DNA of 64,000 nt, from assembly GCA_022539475.1 (NCBI GenBank), contig VCMS01000172.1, forward strand, positions 1-64,000, written 5' to 3'. Of the stretch, positions 54,103 through 64,000 are shown in pieces. The number at the start of each line of letters is the position of its first letter. The stretch's first letter is position 1. A model generated the notes under the pieces. The model did no database searches and had not been told where the DNA came from. It worked only from the letters and a program-made list of their open reading frames with translations. The stretch is from Gracilaria domingensis. Lineage: Eukaryota > Rhodophyta > Florideophyceae > Gracilariales > Gracilariaceae. A program made the translations under genes and the position numbers.

Positions 54103-56415
54103 GAGGACGAGGATGGTGCCGCGCGCCAGCTGTCGCTTGCTGTCGCTAATACTGCTTGCTGGGGCGCGCTACATGACACGGCCATATTGGGTAAGCAGAG
54201 AAGCAATGTTTATCGGTGTGTAACAGCAGAAGTGCGCATGAAGATTCTAGGCATAGAGAGGAGAGCGAGACTCGTCATTCATCCGTCAATTATTGCATCA
54301 AGATCTGCCAGTAGCAGACGAACCGGGTCTAAGTTGTCACGATGACGGGCGATGAGAACGAAGGAGATGCCGTCATGAAGGCCTCGCTGGTAAGGGAGTG
54401 GCGCATCCCTCACGTACTCGCGTACTTCTTGAGCAACGGCCGCCTCAGTGTTGCGTGTAGTTGTTGACATGATTCCAACAAAGGTCAACCAGCCTTGAAG
54501 GATGAGGACGGCCATCACCAGGACAACACGACCTTGAATGATAACGAGAACCAAGGAGAACTACCCCAAGACAACTGAGGAAGGGTTCCACCCCCCAGTT
54601 CCGGGACAGCATCCTTCAATACAAACAGAAATGATGGAAGAGCATGGAACGCGAACGATACCTGGAAATTCCCTAGAGCGACCTAACACCATCTCACCAC
54701 TGGCCAATCGCCAGCCAACATAGCGGAGAACCGTATGTCGACATCACTACCTACTATGGATATGGTGAGCAGACTAGGGTATTTGGTGGAAGCCGATGTT
54801 CAGCATGCAACTTAAGATACACAAAGCATTGAGATTGTAGATATAAACCCCCGAACCCGAGCGCTCGAAAAGCAACTCGGTTCGGGCAGACCACTCCCCC
54901 CCTCGACGACCCCCCCATCCTTTCCTCTCTCGCCTTTCTCCCTTCCTTTCCGTCGTCACCAACCTTCTTTCCTTTGGCAATCCCACCTTCCCTCAGCGCA
55001 GTCTGCGCCTCCCTGCCACCAACCTTTCCCCCTACATTTCCTTATTCCCGGCGGCCCGGTCTCACGCCGCTCTCTACACAGTCGCCTTGTGCTGCCCTTC
55101 ATTGGGTTCGTCCGCACATTGCGATGATATCTAGATTCTCGTTCCCCCGGACGGACGTGAGCAGTGGTACGCATTGCACGGGTTCCCTTCTTGTCGTCAC
55201 CTCGCCTGGTTACTAGGTTTATGGTGGTATCAACGACAGGATCGAACGCCTTAGCCCTGCCTATTCTACTGTTCCGCCGACAGTCTTGGTGTGTTGGTCT
55301 GTTACCGCTGCATTCTACCGTTGTGTTGGCATTCGGCATTGAACGCCAAACCACACTCTCGTTTAATTACTCTCTTCGCTTCCTGTTAGCGGAAAGTTTC
55401 TTCTATTTGGGGGTTATCTTGTCTGCTCCTGCAGGCATCTGAGCTACGTTAACTTGTCGCCCATTCTGGGCTGGTACTCTCGAGCATTTATTGTGTCGCT
55501 CTCCTTGGGTTTGTCACCACCCGCGTCGTTTCCCCCAAAAATGGCGTCCACACTCCAGTAGCATAGTTTCAGGCTACTTAGCCGAAGTTTTTGATGCACA
55601 TCTCTCGATAAACGATGTCACGTGGTAACGCGAGAAAAGAAAAGCGCGATGGGAGCATTAGGGTTTTTTGAGCACCGCCTTTTTATGAAGTTCTCCAGAC
55701 AGTTAAGGCTAGAATGTAAAGCACAAGCTAATCTATCATACTGTAAATCTGGAATGTCTTTAATTCTCTTTTTTTCTTGAGAGTCCAATATTGGCAACTT
55801 CCCGCAGCTCCCAGAGTTATGACACGACATGACGAACTATTGAATAGTATCAGGAAGGTATGTTCAGCGCTTTAAGATTTCAATATTGCTTGTACATCCG
55901 AGAGAGGGCGGTTGTGAAGGTGGGAACGGACTCCTTACTCATTCCAAGCTCATCAAACAGCTGGCAGGATTCCCGGGTCACAACATGCAGAAAACTGGAT
56001 TGTAGTCGCCCCTCTCAACCGCGACAATCTCGAAACAGCGCGTTCGGCGAAGGAGCCTGTCGCTGCGCCGTTCTCGTTCTCTTCCATGCCCCATGAGATT
56101 GCCAACCCCAAGGACACCCCGCTCAAGCTAAATGCAGCCTTTCTCAGCGGCTTCCGAAGCGAGAGCATTCGGTAGCAGCCGTATACCGCCGATGGCCGTC
56201 ACCTCCAGCTCTCAGTATCAAGGTAAAGCCACATATCAGCACCATGCACATGCTGCATGTGATCATGAAACCATATCATCCTCCGACGCTGTTCCAACAC
56301 CCCGTCGCCAACCACGTGACACAATGTGCAGCAGCCACGACAAAGCAAGGGGTAGAGATTCGCGATCAAGACGTACACCAACGTTTCATTTGCAGTCCAT
56401 AGCGAAGTTTCCAGT
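54103..56415. other. 2.3 kb without a recognisable gene
   Basis: No convincing frame. A small hairpin at 54850-54886 (CCCGAACCCGAG against CTCGGTTCGGG) lies after TATAAA at 54842-54847, followed by a long pyrimidine-rich stretch (54890-55050). TTCCCGCAGCTCC at about 55799 is a further, shorter copy of the outer-locus motif. Confidence 0.4.
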
Positions 56416-57378
56416 CTAGTGGTCAAATTTCTTTCTCAGAAGTGCAGTGAAAACCAAGGACACAAGGAATTGCAACACTGAAAGCACAGAGTCGTAAATT
56501 GCGGTGGCCTTGTGAAACGGATCTGGTTGTCTTGTAGCGTTTACGATGCCACAGATGTGTTCGACGATGTCGAACAGCGTACCCACCACAGGAACATGGC
56601 CAATGATCAATCCCACGATGAAAGCGCAATCTGTGAATCTTGTCAATGGAGTTTGTTGCCGCCATGCCTGCGGGCCCGAGCACGCTTCGTTGTTCAATGA
56701 ATCCTCAGTTCCGCGATAAATGCTGTAGATACCACTTGTAAACACGTACCAGGTAGATATTCCATTCGTCACGATCGTTAAAACCAGTCCTGCAATCACA
56801 CGAATCATACGAAGCTTATCTTCACGAAAACCATCTTCTTCGATTTCGAGTGGCACCAGCGTTGCCAACGTTAACGAAACCAGCAACGAATAACAATGGA
56901 GGATGCTGGCTAATACCAACTGAAACGTATTGCCCGAGATGCCTCTTGTGTACAAAGCGCCAGGACCGACGATCTCCCACAGTTTCGACCCTTGGTATGC
57001 CGAATGAACTAGGATAGGTACAAGCCCAACGAATACAAACGGAGCCATGTATGAGAAGAAAGGCGCAAGTATCAGAGAGAAACATGCGATAATTTCATCA
57101 AAAGATACCCATAGGAGTACAAAACCTGCGCAATGGAGCAGAACAGAAGCCAGAGAGGCATCCGTCTTCCCATATGTACATTCGACTGAGCCAGGACTAG
57201 TACCGTTTCCCGTGTCAGTAAAGTTTTCCTTCCTAATCTGCTCAGATAATCGATATGGAGAGGCCAACTTTCTTGTTAGGGGAAAGGCATGAACAAGAAG
57301 GAGGGGAATGGGTAGAAGAGAAAGACGGAGAAGTAGACGACGTTTTGCAGTCTCTCTCTCTCTCTCCTTTATAGTCAT
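56416..57378 (-). CDS. Multi-pass membrane protein, 320 aa, unknown function
   Basis: I do not recognise the family. After a charged start, a hydrophobic LLLRLSLLPIPLLLVHAF could be a signal or first membrane segment. At least five more hydrophobic segments follow: LLHCAGFVLLWVSF, IIACFSLILAPFFSYMAPFVFVGLVPILV, LVLASILHCYSLLVSLTLATLV, VIAGLVLTIVTNGISTWYVF, CAFIVGLIIGHVPVVGTLF and VLQFLVSLVFTALLRKKF. N-glycosylation sites (NFT, NGT) lie in the first loop. The assigned ATG overlaps ACTATAAAGG, which looks like the gene's own TATA box, so the true start is uncertain; the next in-frame Met is about residue 111. A LINE sits immediately upstream. Confidence 0.7.
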   Translation of the reverse strand: MTIKERERETAKRRLLLRLSLLPIPLLLVHAFPLTRKLASPYRLSEQIRKENFTDTGNGTSPGSVECTYGKTDASLASVLLHCAGFVLLWVSFDEIIACFSLILAPFFSYMAPFVFVGLVPILVHSAYQGSKLWEIVGPGALYTRGISGNTFQLVLASILHCYSLLVSLTLATLVPLEIEEDGFREDKLRMIRVIAGLVLTIVTNGISTWYVFTSGIYSIYRGTEDSLNNEACSGPQAWRQQTPLTRFTDCAFIVGLIIGHVPVVGTLFDIVEHICGIVNATRQPDPFHKATAIYDSVLSVLQFLVSLVFTALLRKKFDH

Positions 57379-57419
57379 CTGCCCCCAACTACGAGGCAGA
57401 AGTAAAGCTATTTCTATGT

Positions 57420-58720
57420 CTAGAAGTAACCTTCTCTCCTAAAGAATGCCAAAAACTTTGACGGCCATTGCTTAATCATATCTATCATGCGCTTGTCTTT
57501 TCTTTCTCTGGGGGTTGGTAATTCATTCCTACTTGACGCGTTAATTAGTGGGCATCGAAACAACACGTGATCAGCATCCTTCTTGGCGTTGGTGCCGCAG
57601 CTGCATCGTACCATTTTCTTTTCCATGTAAGATGCCACTGGGTGCAAGGAACTAACATGTCCTGTCGCAAACTGTGCCAAAAGAACCTCGGCATTTCTTG
57701 CCTCGTTTCAATCTTTGATATCGCACAATTGTGCAATAGATTTGCTTCGCTGCTTTGTTCTGATTACTGACATGGCATCCGCGTAGTCGATCGGAACTTT
57801 AAGCTGAATCTGCAGCGGGTAGCTAAGGCCAGACTTTGCAAGATTGTCGACGAGGTCGTTCGGCGCAAACCCACAGTGACTAGGAATCCATGAAATGTAC
57901 ACGATGCAGGTTTCACAGAGATCTTTGAGTTCCAGCGCAAGCAGTTGAAGAGTGCGGCATTGCTTGCGCAGATTTCCCTGTAGGGCTTGTATAAAGGCCC
58001 ACGAGTCTGTGAAGATCCGGACAACGCCTTTCGCCCGTCCTCGTAACGCTTTGATCGCTGTTGTCATGGCGCGAATCTCGGCCGTATAAGAGCATACATG
58101 CACTCCAGCTGGGATAACATCCTGCTCTGGAGTCGGCTGATGATTCCAATATATCACGTATGCTCCGGCGCCGACCGGACAGGGATGAAGAAATCGGATC
58201 GGGAGGGTATCTCCATCTTTGTCTGTGACAGTGCGCTCGATATCATTGAGAGTGTAGGCTATATGGTATCCATCATCGTATTGTATCCACATTGTAGGTC
58301 GTCTTTTCTTGCATTGTACAAATTTTTGAACGCAGTTTTGGTCGTCAAATGATGCGCTCTCGTACATTGGTGTCCCACAGAACCATCCGTTGGTCCATTC
58401 GACAGCTGCTCCACTCTTCCAATCTTCTTGGTTGCCAGCATACTGCCCAACCGAGCCATCACACCACACGTCACATTCTCCTGCTGGGAGTCTGTTGAGC
58501 AATGCGATGATCGCTGCTCTCTGGGCTTCTATACTGTCTTCTTTAGAGCACTGTGCTTCGTCAAAGTGAACCCCTGTGAGTTGCAGAGTACCCATCTCCT
58601 CCGGGAGGGTTTCCCGGTCTTGGAGCTGGAGCAGTCCTTTTTCGGCCAGGAAAGCTTCAGTAGTCTTTTTAAGGAGGGTCGTTTCTTTCTGACGCGGGCC
58701 GTTCTCATCTCTTTCAATGT
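57420..58720 (-). pseudogene. LINE RNase H and C-terminal zinc knuckle
   Basis: RNase H residues are present: CDVWCDGSVGQ (Asp), SYTAEIRAMTTAI (Glu), VRIFTDSWAFIQAL (Asp) and WIPSHCG...NDLVDNLA (His, Asp). An in-frame TGA at 57708-57710 interrupts DIKD and NEARNAEVLLAQ. The same frame then runs through AQFATGHVSSLH and CSCGTNAKKDADHVLFRCP, the usual LINE C-terminal knuckle, and stops at 57420. Confidence 0.85.
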
Positions 58721-60253
58721 GCGTTTGAGAGGTGTTGCGGCCTTGTGTCTCATAGCTCGCTCGTACAGTGAGGCGGCTTGTTGCTTGGCTACAGTTTCCA
58801 TTGGAGCTAGATTTGCTAGCTCGCGAAGCGCTTGTATTGATGTTGACGAAACGCATCCTGTTTGTATGCGCAGCGCTTCATTTCGAGCTGTTTCAACTGT
58901 GGCAACAAGTGAAACGGATGCATTTGGGACGGTTATGCCCGCTCCATAAGAGGCAATCGGCTCGGCGAAGCCCTTTCGAACGGTTTCATTCGTGTTCCAG
59001 TTGCACTTCCAAGATCTGCGTGTGAGGCATCGCATGAGGCTATTCCTTTGCTTGTATTTCGCTCGAACTAGCTCCAGGTGCGACCGAAAGGTTAGCGGGT
59101 TATCGAGCATTACATCAAGAAATCTCCCGCATTCGCTAGGGAGGATTTCTTGTTCGCCGATTTTGACTGTGTAGAGCTCTTTTTGGGTTTTCCAGTTTGA
59201 GTTTGTGAACAGGAGGATTACAGTTTTGAACGGGTTCAAGAGTATATCATTTTCTTTGCAATACAGCTCCAGGGCGTTGATCGCCTTCTGCAGATCTTGT
59301 TGTTCTTTCAAAGGTTCGGCTTCCGTTGTCCAGATCGCAGTGTCGTCTGCAAATAGATTAGTGTTAGCCGTGTTCACGGCCTTTCTTATTGCAGACGGCA
59401 GGTCCGCAAGGAACGCCGTCCAGAGCCCTGGAGAGAGTGTACCTCCTTGTGGGAGGCCTTGGAGTACAAGTCTCTCCGAGGTGAGGGTAGAGTTCCAGCG
59501 GCATTTCCATCTACGGTCCATTCCAAATGACCTTAAACATTGCCAGAGGTACGGGGGGCACCCCATATCCCTCAATTTGGAGAACAGCATATGGTGCGGA
59601 ACTCGCTCATAGGCCTTCGAGAAGTCACACAGCGTGGCGAGAGTGTTCTGTGAATTATTCCAGCCGTTCCTGATATTTTGGGTAAAAGCCGCGACTTGTT
59701 CCTCTGTGTTCCTTCCAATTCTGAAGCCTGCCTGTTCGGGTGGGAGATTTAGTTCCAGCCACTGCATTAGCAGCTTGTGGACGAGTCTCTCCGCTGTTCT
59801 CGAGATGACCGAAGTCAGGGATATTGGTCGGAACTTTCCGGGTGTTCCGGGCTTTGGGATTGGAACGAGTGTGACAGCCCTCCATTTTGTGGGTGTGACA
59901 CCTTCGCGGTAGAATCTGTTTATGAGGTTGAGAAGACGATATACTCCTGATTCGGACAGTCTGCGAAGGAAGGCAATTTCAACCCCATCTGGCCCTATTG
60001 TACATTCTTCATCCATGTCGTTAAGCACAGAGTTTATATTTTCAAGCGTGAACTGGGTTGGGGTGCTACACTGTACGGTTTTCTTGTAGTGATCTAAGGC
60101 CGCACAATATCGGTTTCTTCGGGCCACAAACTTTCCACGCGTTCGGGCTGCTGAGAGCTCTGTGCGCAAAAACCAGTCGCCGCGTTTTCGGTCGGACCAG
60201 TTCTCTCCGTTCGGAGGGCACATTGAAGAAGGTGATCTTCGGTTGTGGTCCAT
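58529..60253 (-). pseudogene. LINE reverse transcriptase
   Basis: RT motifs in order are VTLVPIPKPGTPGKFRPISL, LPPEQAGFRIGRNTEEQ, LCDFSKAYERVPHHMLF with the first catalytic Asp, LQGLPQGGTLSPGLW, and NLFADDTAIW with FADD at the active site. The frame stays open to 58529, but its last part (from about 58720) is out of register with RNase H. The adjacent frame carries ETLPEEMGTLQLTG, so there is one frameshift before the RNase H domain. Confidence 0.9.
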
Positions 60254-60382
60254 GGCTTTGAGAATATTCCATAGTTTGTGTCCTTCGGTCTGCGGTTCCA
60301 GACCTGATACCAGTTGTTGCCATTTTTCTCGCTTCAGGCGATCGATACAGCGGGATGTTTGACTCTTGGTTTGCAGTCATCT

Positions 60383-61021
60383 TTGGCCAACATATGATGG
60401 TCGGAGAGCCATTGACAAGACCCTATTCACCACTATATCAAGATCCAGATGGGTATGACGTGAACGCAATATTCTTGCGAAGTGAAACGAGAGAAAACGC
60501 GGGAAAACGCGTACACAGCAGGTGATTGTACGATAGTAGCAAGTGGGCCTTAACAAAAAGATGCAAGCTTTATGCACTCTGTTGTTGTACAAGGCTAAAA
60601 AATATGGACTTTCTGTGTCAGTGACAGGTTGTATTGTGCGTATCATTTGGGAGCTGGAAGTGAACTTGGGGAGGAGGAGGTACTGACTAATGGTCAAATG
60701 AGGAGGTTGGAAAAGCTTCAAACTGTGTCGTGCAGCCAAGAGGAGATCATAAGGTATGTACCTTTCGGGGTTATATACCTAAGTTTAGGAAGTTTTTGCG
60801 AACGATGAAGACGTCTTTGTTGGATTTTTCTGATCTAGGTTTGTTTCTCTTTGGAGCTTTCGTCAGGGACAAGAACCCTTGAGTGCTGTAATTCTCCACA
60901 GAGAAAGGATTTTCGGCTCATGCCGTCATTTGTTTCTTCACGTCTCTCTTTTCGTCAACAGAACGGCAAGTATTAGTTAAAAAAGCTATCTTGTTCGTAC
61001 GTAGCCATCGCCGAATACCAG
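60383..61021. other. Former upstream region of the membrane-protein gene; no gene seen
   Basis: Before the LINE inserted, this DNA directly preceded 57372 and so was probably the promoter-side flank of the membrane-protein gene. A minus-strand frame (60739-60377) ends just before the insertion but has no recognisable motif. Confidence 0.4.
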
Positions 61022-62287
61022 CTAAGCAGAACATGTATTAGCAGATCTATACCATTCACGAACGAGCTGACATCCAAAGGCTTCACACGGGAAAAGAATC
61101 ACACCATACAAAGCAACCTTTGTGCTCCTGCCTCCAACTTGAACCTCATATGTTTCACCCGCTTGCAACTGAACTGTGAACACATGAGGATCAAAATCGG
61201 AAGTAAACACAATCTTTCCACGCCCATTCTTGTTGTGATAAGCCTTGTTGAAGTTCTGCTTCCCGTCCATAATAGTTCCCGTTTTGCTAACAAGCGTGAA
61301 GGGCACAGACACAATTTGCAGCCAGACATCGTTGTGGTCGAGCTTATCGCTGGTGAACATGTCGAGCGTCAGCGCGTAGCGCGCGGTGTAAAGCGGGGTG
61401 AAAGAGTAACGCAACGTTGCTCGTCCAGCGGGGTCTGTCCTCGTGCGGTCATCATCAAACTTGTACTGCATGGAATCTTCTGCTTCTTCCCAATCTCTAC
61501 GTTCGTCTTCATCTCTGGTTTTATTGTACGTCAAGGCTGGGATATAGATGCAATAATCTGTTGGTGGCACAATGGCAGTGGTGGTGGGTGGAAGAGTGGT
61601 GGCCATCGTGGTGGCAGGTGGAAGCGTCGTAGCAGTAGTTGTAGTAGTGGTGCTGATGCTGGTCGTAGTGGCCGGTGGGAGAGTGGTAGTAGTAGTTGTA
61701 GTAGCTGGCAGAGTTGTAGTCGGTGGCAGAGTGGTACTCGTAGTTGCGGTAGTGGTGGTCGGTGGCAGAGTGGTACTCGTAGTTGCGGTAGTGGTGGTCG
61801 GTGGCAGAGTGGTGCTCGTAGTTGCGGTAGTGGTAGTCGGTGGCAGAGTGGTAGTCGAAGTAGTCGTCGGCGGCACCGTAATCGTATCATCGTCACTGCA
61901 CGAAAAGGTAATGGTAGAAGAAACCACGTCGCCAGTACTGAGTCTGCACTTGACATGATACACATCCAAGTCGGGGATCCAAGCAGCTGCACCCGCATTG
62001 AATGTATCGCCGGTCATGACATACGGCAAGACACGTTCATTTCGGAAAAAGTTGCCGTTGACAAAAAACTTTGCCCAGACGGGCGACTGGTCCTCGGGGG
62101 GGATGCACACGACGGTGAACGGGGACGGCAGATCGTCGCGACAGAGAGTGACTTTGGCTGGCAGAATCGGGCCGGGTTCCCAACCAGACATGGATCCTGG
62201 GACGGCTGCTTCGAATATTTGCAGCGTTTGAGCATTCGACAAGGCCAGGTACAGAGAAAACGAAAGAGCTAAAAGTTGAAACGACAT
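61022..62287 (-). CDS. Secreted Thr/Pro-rich protein with carbohydrate-binding-like C-terminus, 421 aa
   Basis: Residues 1-19 (FQLLALSFSLYLALSNAQ) form a clear signal peptide. An N-terminal domain with six Cys and WxP/WAKF motifs reaches about residue 135. A mucin-like linker of TTTxPP repeats follows (about 137-245), with a 13-residue unit (39 bp) repeated three times at DNA level (61723-61839). The C-terminal domain (about 250-421) has RYALTLDMFTSDKLDHNDVWLQI and VFTVQLQAGETYEVQVGGRSTKVALYGVILF, resembling beta-sandwich carbohydrate-binding modules. It is probably a cell-wall or extracellular-matrix protein. TATAAAG at 62451-62457 lies 165 bp upstream. Intact, no introns. Confidence 0.75.
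   Translation of the reverse strand: MSFQLLALSFSLYLALSNAQTLQIFEAAVPGSMSGWEPGPILPAKVTLCRDDLPSPFTVVCIPPEDQSPVWAKFFVNGNFFRNERVLPYVMTGDTFNAGAAAWIPDLDVYHVKCRLSTGDVVSSTITFSCSDDDTITVPPTTTSTTTLPPTTTTATTSTTLPPTTTTATTSTTLPPTTTTATTSTTLPPTTTLPATTTTTTTLPPATTTSISTTTTTTATTLPPATTMATTLPPTTTAIVPPTDYCIYIPALTYNKTRDEDERRDWEEAEDSMQYKFDDDRTRTDPAGRATLRYSFTPLYTARYALTLDMFTSDKLDHNDVWLQIVSVPFTLVSKTGTIMDGKQNFNKAYHNKNGRGKIVFTSDFDPHVFTVQLQAGETYEVQVGGRSTKVALYGVILFPCEAFGCQLVREWYRSANTCSA
61723..61839. repeat. 39-bp in-frame tandem repeat within the Thr/Pro linker
   Basis: Three nearly identical 39-bp units encode TTTTATTSTTLPP on the minus strand. Looser copies continue on both sides (about 61630-61870). A 39-bp unit keeps the frame, so length can vary without breaking the protein. 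Confidence 0.85.
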
Positions 62288-63596
62288 AGCGGGATAGCAA
62301 ATCGAAAGTGGTTGTGGACCTCTGAACGATATGTGGCCGTTGCTGGTGGGCGGTTGGCTTCTGTATGGAATGAATGGGGGCAGGGGTGCGGAGGAGGGTG
62401 TGAGGAGTGAGGACGAGAAGGTTAGAGAGGGCAGTAAGATGGTGCTGCCCCTTTATAGGGAAATGAGAAGAGGGCTGTTACGTTCGGGCAGGTGAAGGCG
62501 TAGTCATGTTGGAGTGAAGCTGAATCAGAAAGCCCGTGAATGTAGCACTGTTGTGGCTTCATACAAGGGGATGAGTTGAAGCGAATTGTTTATCTGAAGA
62601 GGATTCTGTTCGGGATGACAAGTCAACTCAATCGGGATGATCTGAGCAGCGGGAGACAGGCGCTCCGGGAATTGAAACGCATTGGAGCATGGTCATTCCG
62701 CGGAGTGTATGGAGAATGTCAGGATACTAGCGTGGTATGACGCACGTGCCGTACGCACTGGCGCCTGCATCGAGTCATGCGAGTGGAGGCCTTCCTGCGT
62801 GGCGGATCTTCGTGGGGTGTTCCAGCGAAAGACCGGCTAATCCAGCGGAAGGCGTGGGTGGACGATTGCGTCCGTTAAACCTTTAGGATGAGAAGGACGC
62901 GGATTGTAGATTGATTGGATTTTGCGGTCGTCTCGTGTGGCGTGTGTGCAGGCAGGGCTGTAAATGAATCACGAACGAACCGCCGTTGCTCATGAGCAAC
63001 GCGCTGTCAGCCCGTGCGTCATGCGAGTGGAATCGCCACCGCGCTGTCCACGTCGCCAGTCAAACACGCTGTGCTACGAGCAATGCGTGGCGCACGCTGT
63101 GCACGACCATTACAACCTTCACGTCATCCGACGTGTACACGTCTGCGAACAGGTCCACGTAGTACACGTCGCTTACGTCTCCACGCCGAAAAACAATCGC
63201 CAAAAGTTGAAAACTTTTGCGCGGTGCGCCAGTGAAGCTGTGTTTGGCACCAACAACGCACGCGTGAGCGGCGCGCGTGTGCGGCGCGCGTGCGCGGCGC
63301 GCGCGACGGCGCGCCACGGCGAGCGCAGCGCGTCGCGCAACGCTCGCGAGATGCGCGCGCGCTGCGCCGCCGCCATTCCCTGCGCGCGTCGCGCGTCAGC
63401 TCATCTTGCGCCGCGCCTCCAGCGCCCGTTAAAAGCGCCGCCACCGTCGCGACCATCATCCTGATCCTCCACGCCCTTCCCACGCACGGCTTTCCCGACA
63501 TCTCTCGGAGTTCCACCCCGCCACCACCACCGCCCCCCACGCCCAGCCCCGTCCCCGCTCCCGCCGTCCGTTGCCCGCTGGGAGCTCGTGTGTGCC
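62288..63596. promoter_or_regulatory. Divergent intergenic region between two secreted-protein genes
   Basis: 1.3 kb separates the minus-strand Thr/Pro-rich protein gene from the plus-strand LPMO-like gene. Around 63255-63420 it becomes extremely GC-rich with many GCGCGC and GGCGCGC runs, and ORFs there are compositional artefacts. Apart from the TATA box at 62451 I see no defined site. Confidence 0.45.
62451..62457 (-). promoter_or_regulatory. TATA box of the Thr/Pro-rich secreted protein gene
   Basis: On the minus strand CCCTATAAAGGGG lies 165 bp upstream of the ATG at 62287. The same CTATAAAGG-type core is seen at the membrane-protein gene and, as CTATAAATAAAGG, in the Gypsy-3 LTR. Confidence 0.5.
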
Positions 63597-64000
63597 ATGG
63601 CGGTGTCGCGCGAGGCCGTGCTTGCGCTGCTCGTGCTCGCCGCGCTTGCGCGGCGGCTTGCGGCCCATCAGGCGATTGCGTATCCGTGGCCTATCTCGCA
63701 TGACGGCGCGTGTCGCGTCGGCTCGTTCAAGGACTGTCCGGGGCCCTGTCCGACCGACGACCTTCGCCAAGACCAGACGCCCGACTCGCCCTCCATCTCG
63801 CTTCGACGCGGGCAGCAGTTCGAGGTGCACGTCAAGCGCAACAACCACGGCGGCGGCTTCACGCGCTGGACCATCGTCAACGTGCGCGACATGTACGACC
63901 ACGACAAACACGACCAGATGGCGTTTTATTACACCTGCGGCGACCAGCAGATCACGTTCTGCACCGCCAGCAATCGTATGAGAGATTGTGATTATGACCA
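63597..64000 (+). CDS. LPMO-like secreted protein (N-terminal part, runs off the window)
   Basis: From ATG 63597 a signal peptide (AVLALLVLAALARRLAA) is followed by HQAIAYPWPISHDGACRVG, so cleavage would leave an N-terminal His. Copper lytic polysaccharide monooxygenases need exactly this His for their histidine brace. Further on are CPGPCP, LRRGQQFEVHV, and NNHGGGFTRWTIVNV with a candidate second His, then YYTCGD. The family could be AA10/AA11/AA15-like or a chitin-binding-type relative. Codons are strongly GC-biased, in line with the local DNA. Only 134 codons are in the window, so catalytic completeness cannot be judged. Confidence 0.6.
   Translation, partial: MAVSREAVLALLVLAALARRLAAHQAIAYPWPISHDGACRVGSFKDCPGPCPTDDLRQDQTPDSPSISLRRGQQFEVHVKRNNHGGGFTRWTIVNVRDMYDHDKHDQMAFYYTCGDQQITFCTASNRMRDCDYD

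Larger units (their letters stand above)
57381..60374 (-). mobile_element. 5'-truncated LINE with RNase H, flanked by 8-bp duplication
   Basis: The minus strand holds reverse transcriptase, RNase H and a C-terminal CCHC-like knuckle, the 3' half of a non-LTR retrotransposon with RNase H (I/Jockey-type group). The endonuclease domain and ORF1 are absent. AGTCATCT at 57373-57380 and 60375-60382 flanks the block exactly, giving a 2,994-bp insertion. 5' truncation is typical of LINE integration. There is no poly(A) tail; the 3' end reads GTTGGGGGC. Confidence 0.9.

Noticed and set aside
53796-54345. Overlapping Ala/Arg-rich ORFs around 54 kb
   Set aside because: These are produced by the 41-bp GC-rich tandem repeat; several frames are open at once on both strands.
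18662-59000. TGA reassigned as a sense codon (several in-frame TGAs: 19814, 41276, 43625, 47108, 57708)
   Set aside because: TGA also ends intact ORFs cleanly (MULE transposase, Ulp1 protein, Gypsy-3 Pol, TatB-like). In-frame TAG and TAA occur as well (4247, 49436, 5030, 11911, 41909). Ordinary nonsense mutation explains the pattern.
61139-62272. 377-codon plus-strand ORF rich in Gly, Ser, Arg and Trp
   Set aside because: It is the antisense shadow of the Thr/Pro-rich protein gene; the repeat-rich linker has no stops on the other strand. The minus-strand product has a signal peptide and coherent domains.
62964-63703. Arg/Ala-rich ORFs on both strands around 63.0-63.7 kb
   Set aside because: They arise from runs of GCGCGC with few stop codons. 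No motif is present, and the real gene starts at 63597 in another frame.

Overview
The window is eukaryotic nuclear DNA. It holds Ty3/gypsy, CACTA/TNP2, Mutator-like, PIF/Harbinger and LINE elements, a BRWD/PHIP-type WD40-bromodomain gene, and TATA-type promoters; I see no bacterial operons or Shine-Dalgarno signals. Genes look intron-poor. The mix of a BRWD/PHIP homologue, a mitochondrial TatB-like candidate and secreted carbohydrate-binding proteins suggests an alga, and a red alga is my best guess, but the sequence does not prove it.

Most of the window (about 10 to 53.8 kb) reads as one nest of mobile elements, which I unpicked from target-site duplications and restored reading frames. (1) An AT-rich outer locus (about 9.9-14.9 kb, resuming at 52.8-53.8 kb) carries a decayed PIF/Harbinger transposase and a divergent accessory ORF. 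(2) Gypsy-2, a minus-strand Ty3/gypsy element, sits inside that ORF. Its 5' LTR is at 52310-52775 and its 3' LTR at 14938-15403. (3) Gypsy-2 is split by a 28,196-bp insertion (17835-46030) flanked by a TAG duplication. Both tips begin CCC, share GTGATTTG, and run into mirror-image degenerate 11-bp arrays. Closing the gap with one TAG restores the Gypsy-2 integrase frame exactly. This giant transposon carries a TNP2-type transposase, a divergent second ORF, a Mutator-like transposase overlapping a Tudor-Ulp1 protease, a TatB-like ORF, and a decayed 5'-truncated BRWD/PHIP gene. (4) The bromodomain of that gene is interrupted by Gypsy-3 (35581-40992). Gypsy-3 is an intact chromovirus with LTRs identical by eye, a CTGAA duplication and a canonical -1 frameshift heptamer between gag and pol.

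Left of the nest are a decayed second gypsy element (Gypsy-1, 1945-8213) and unassigned DNA. Right of it (54-64 kb) is host-like sequence: a 320-aa multi-pass membrane protein whose start region has been hit by a 5'-truncated LINE (57381-60374, 8-bp duplication), a secreted Thr/Pro-rich protein with a carbohydrate-binding-like C-terminus, and a divergent LPMO-like secreted protein that runs off the window edge.

One-base frameshifts and stop codons are common in the older elements. Some could be assembly errors, but the decay is heavy in Gypsy-1, Gypsy-2 and the BRWD gene and absent from Gypsy-3 and the Mutator-like pair, which fits real age differences.
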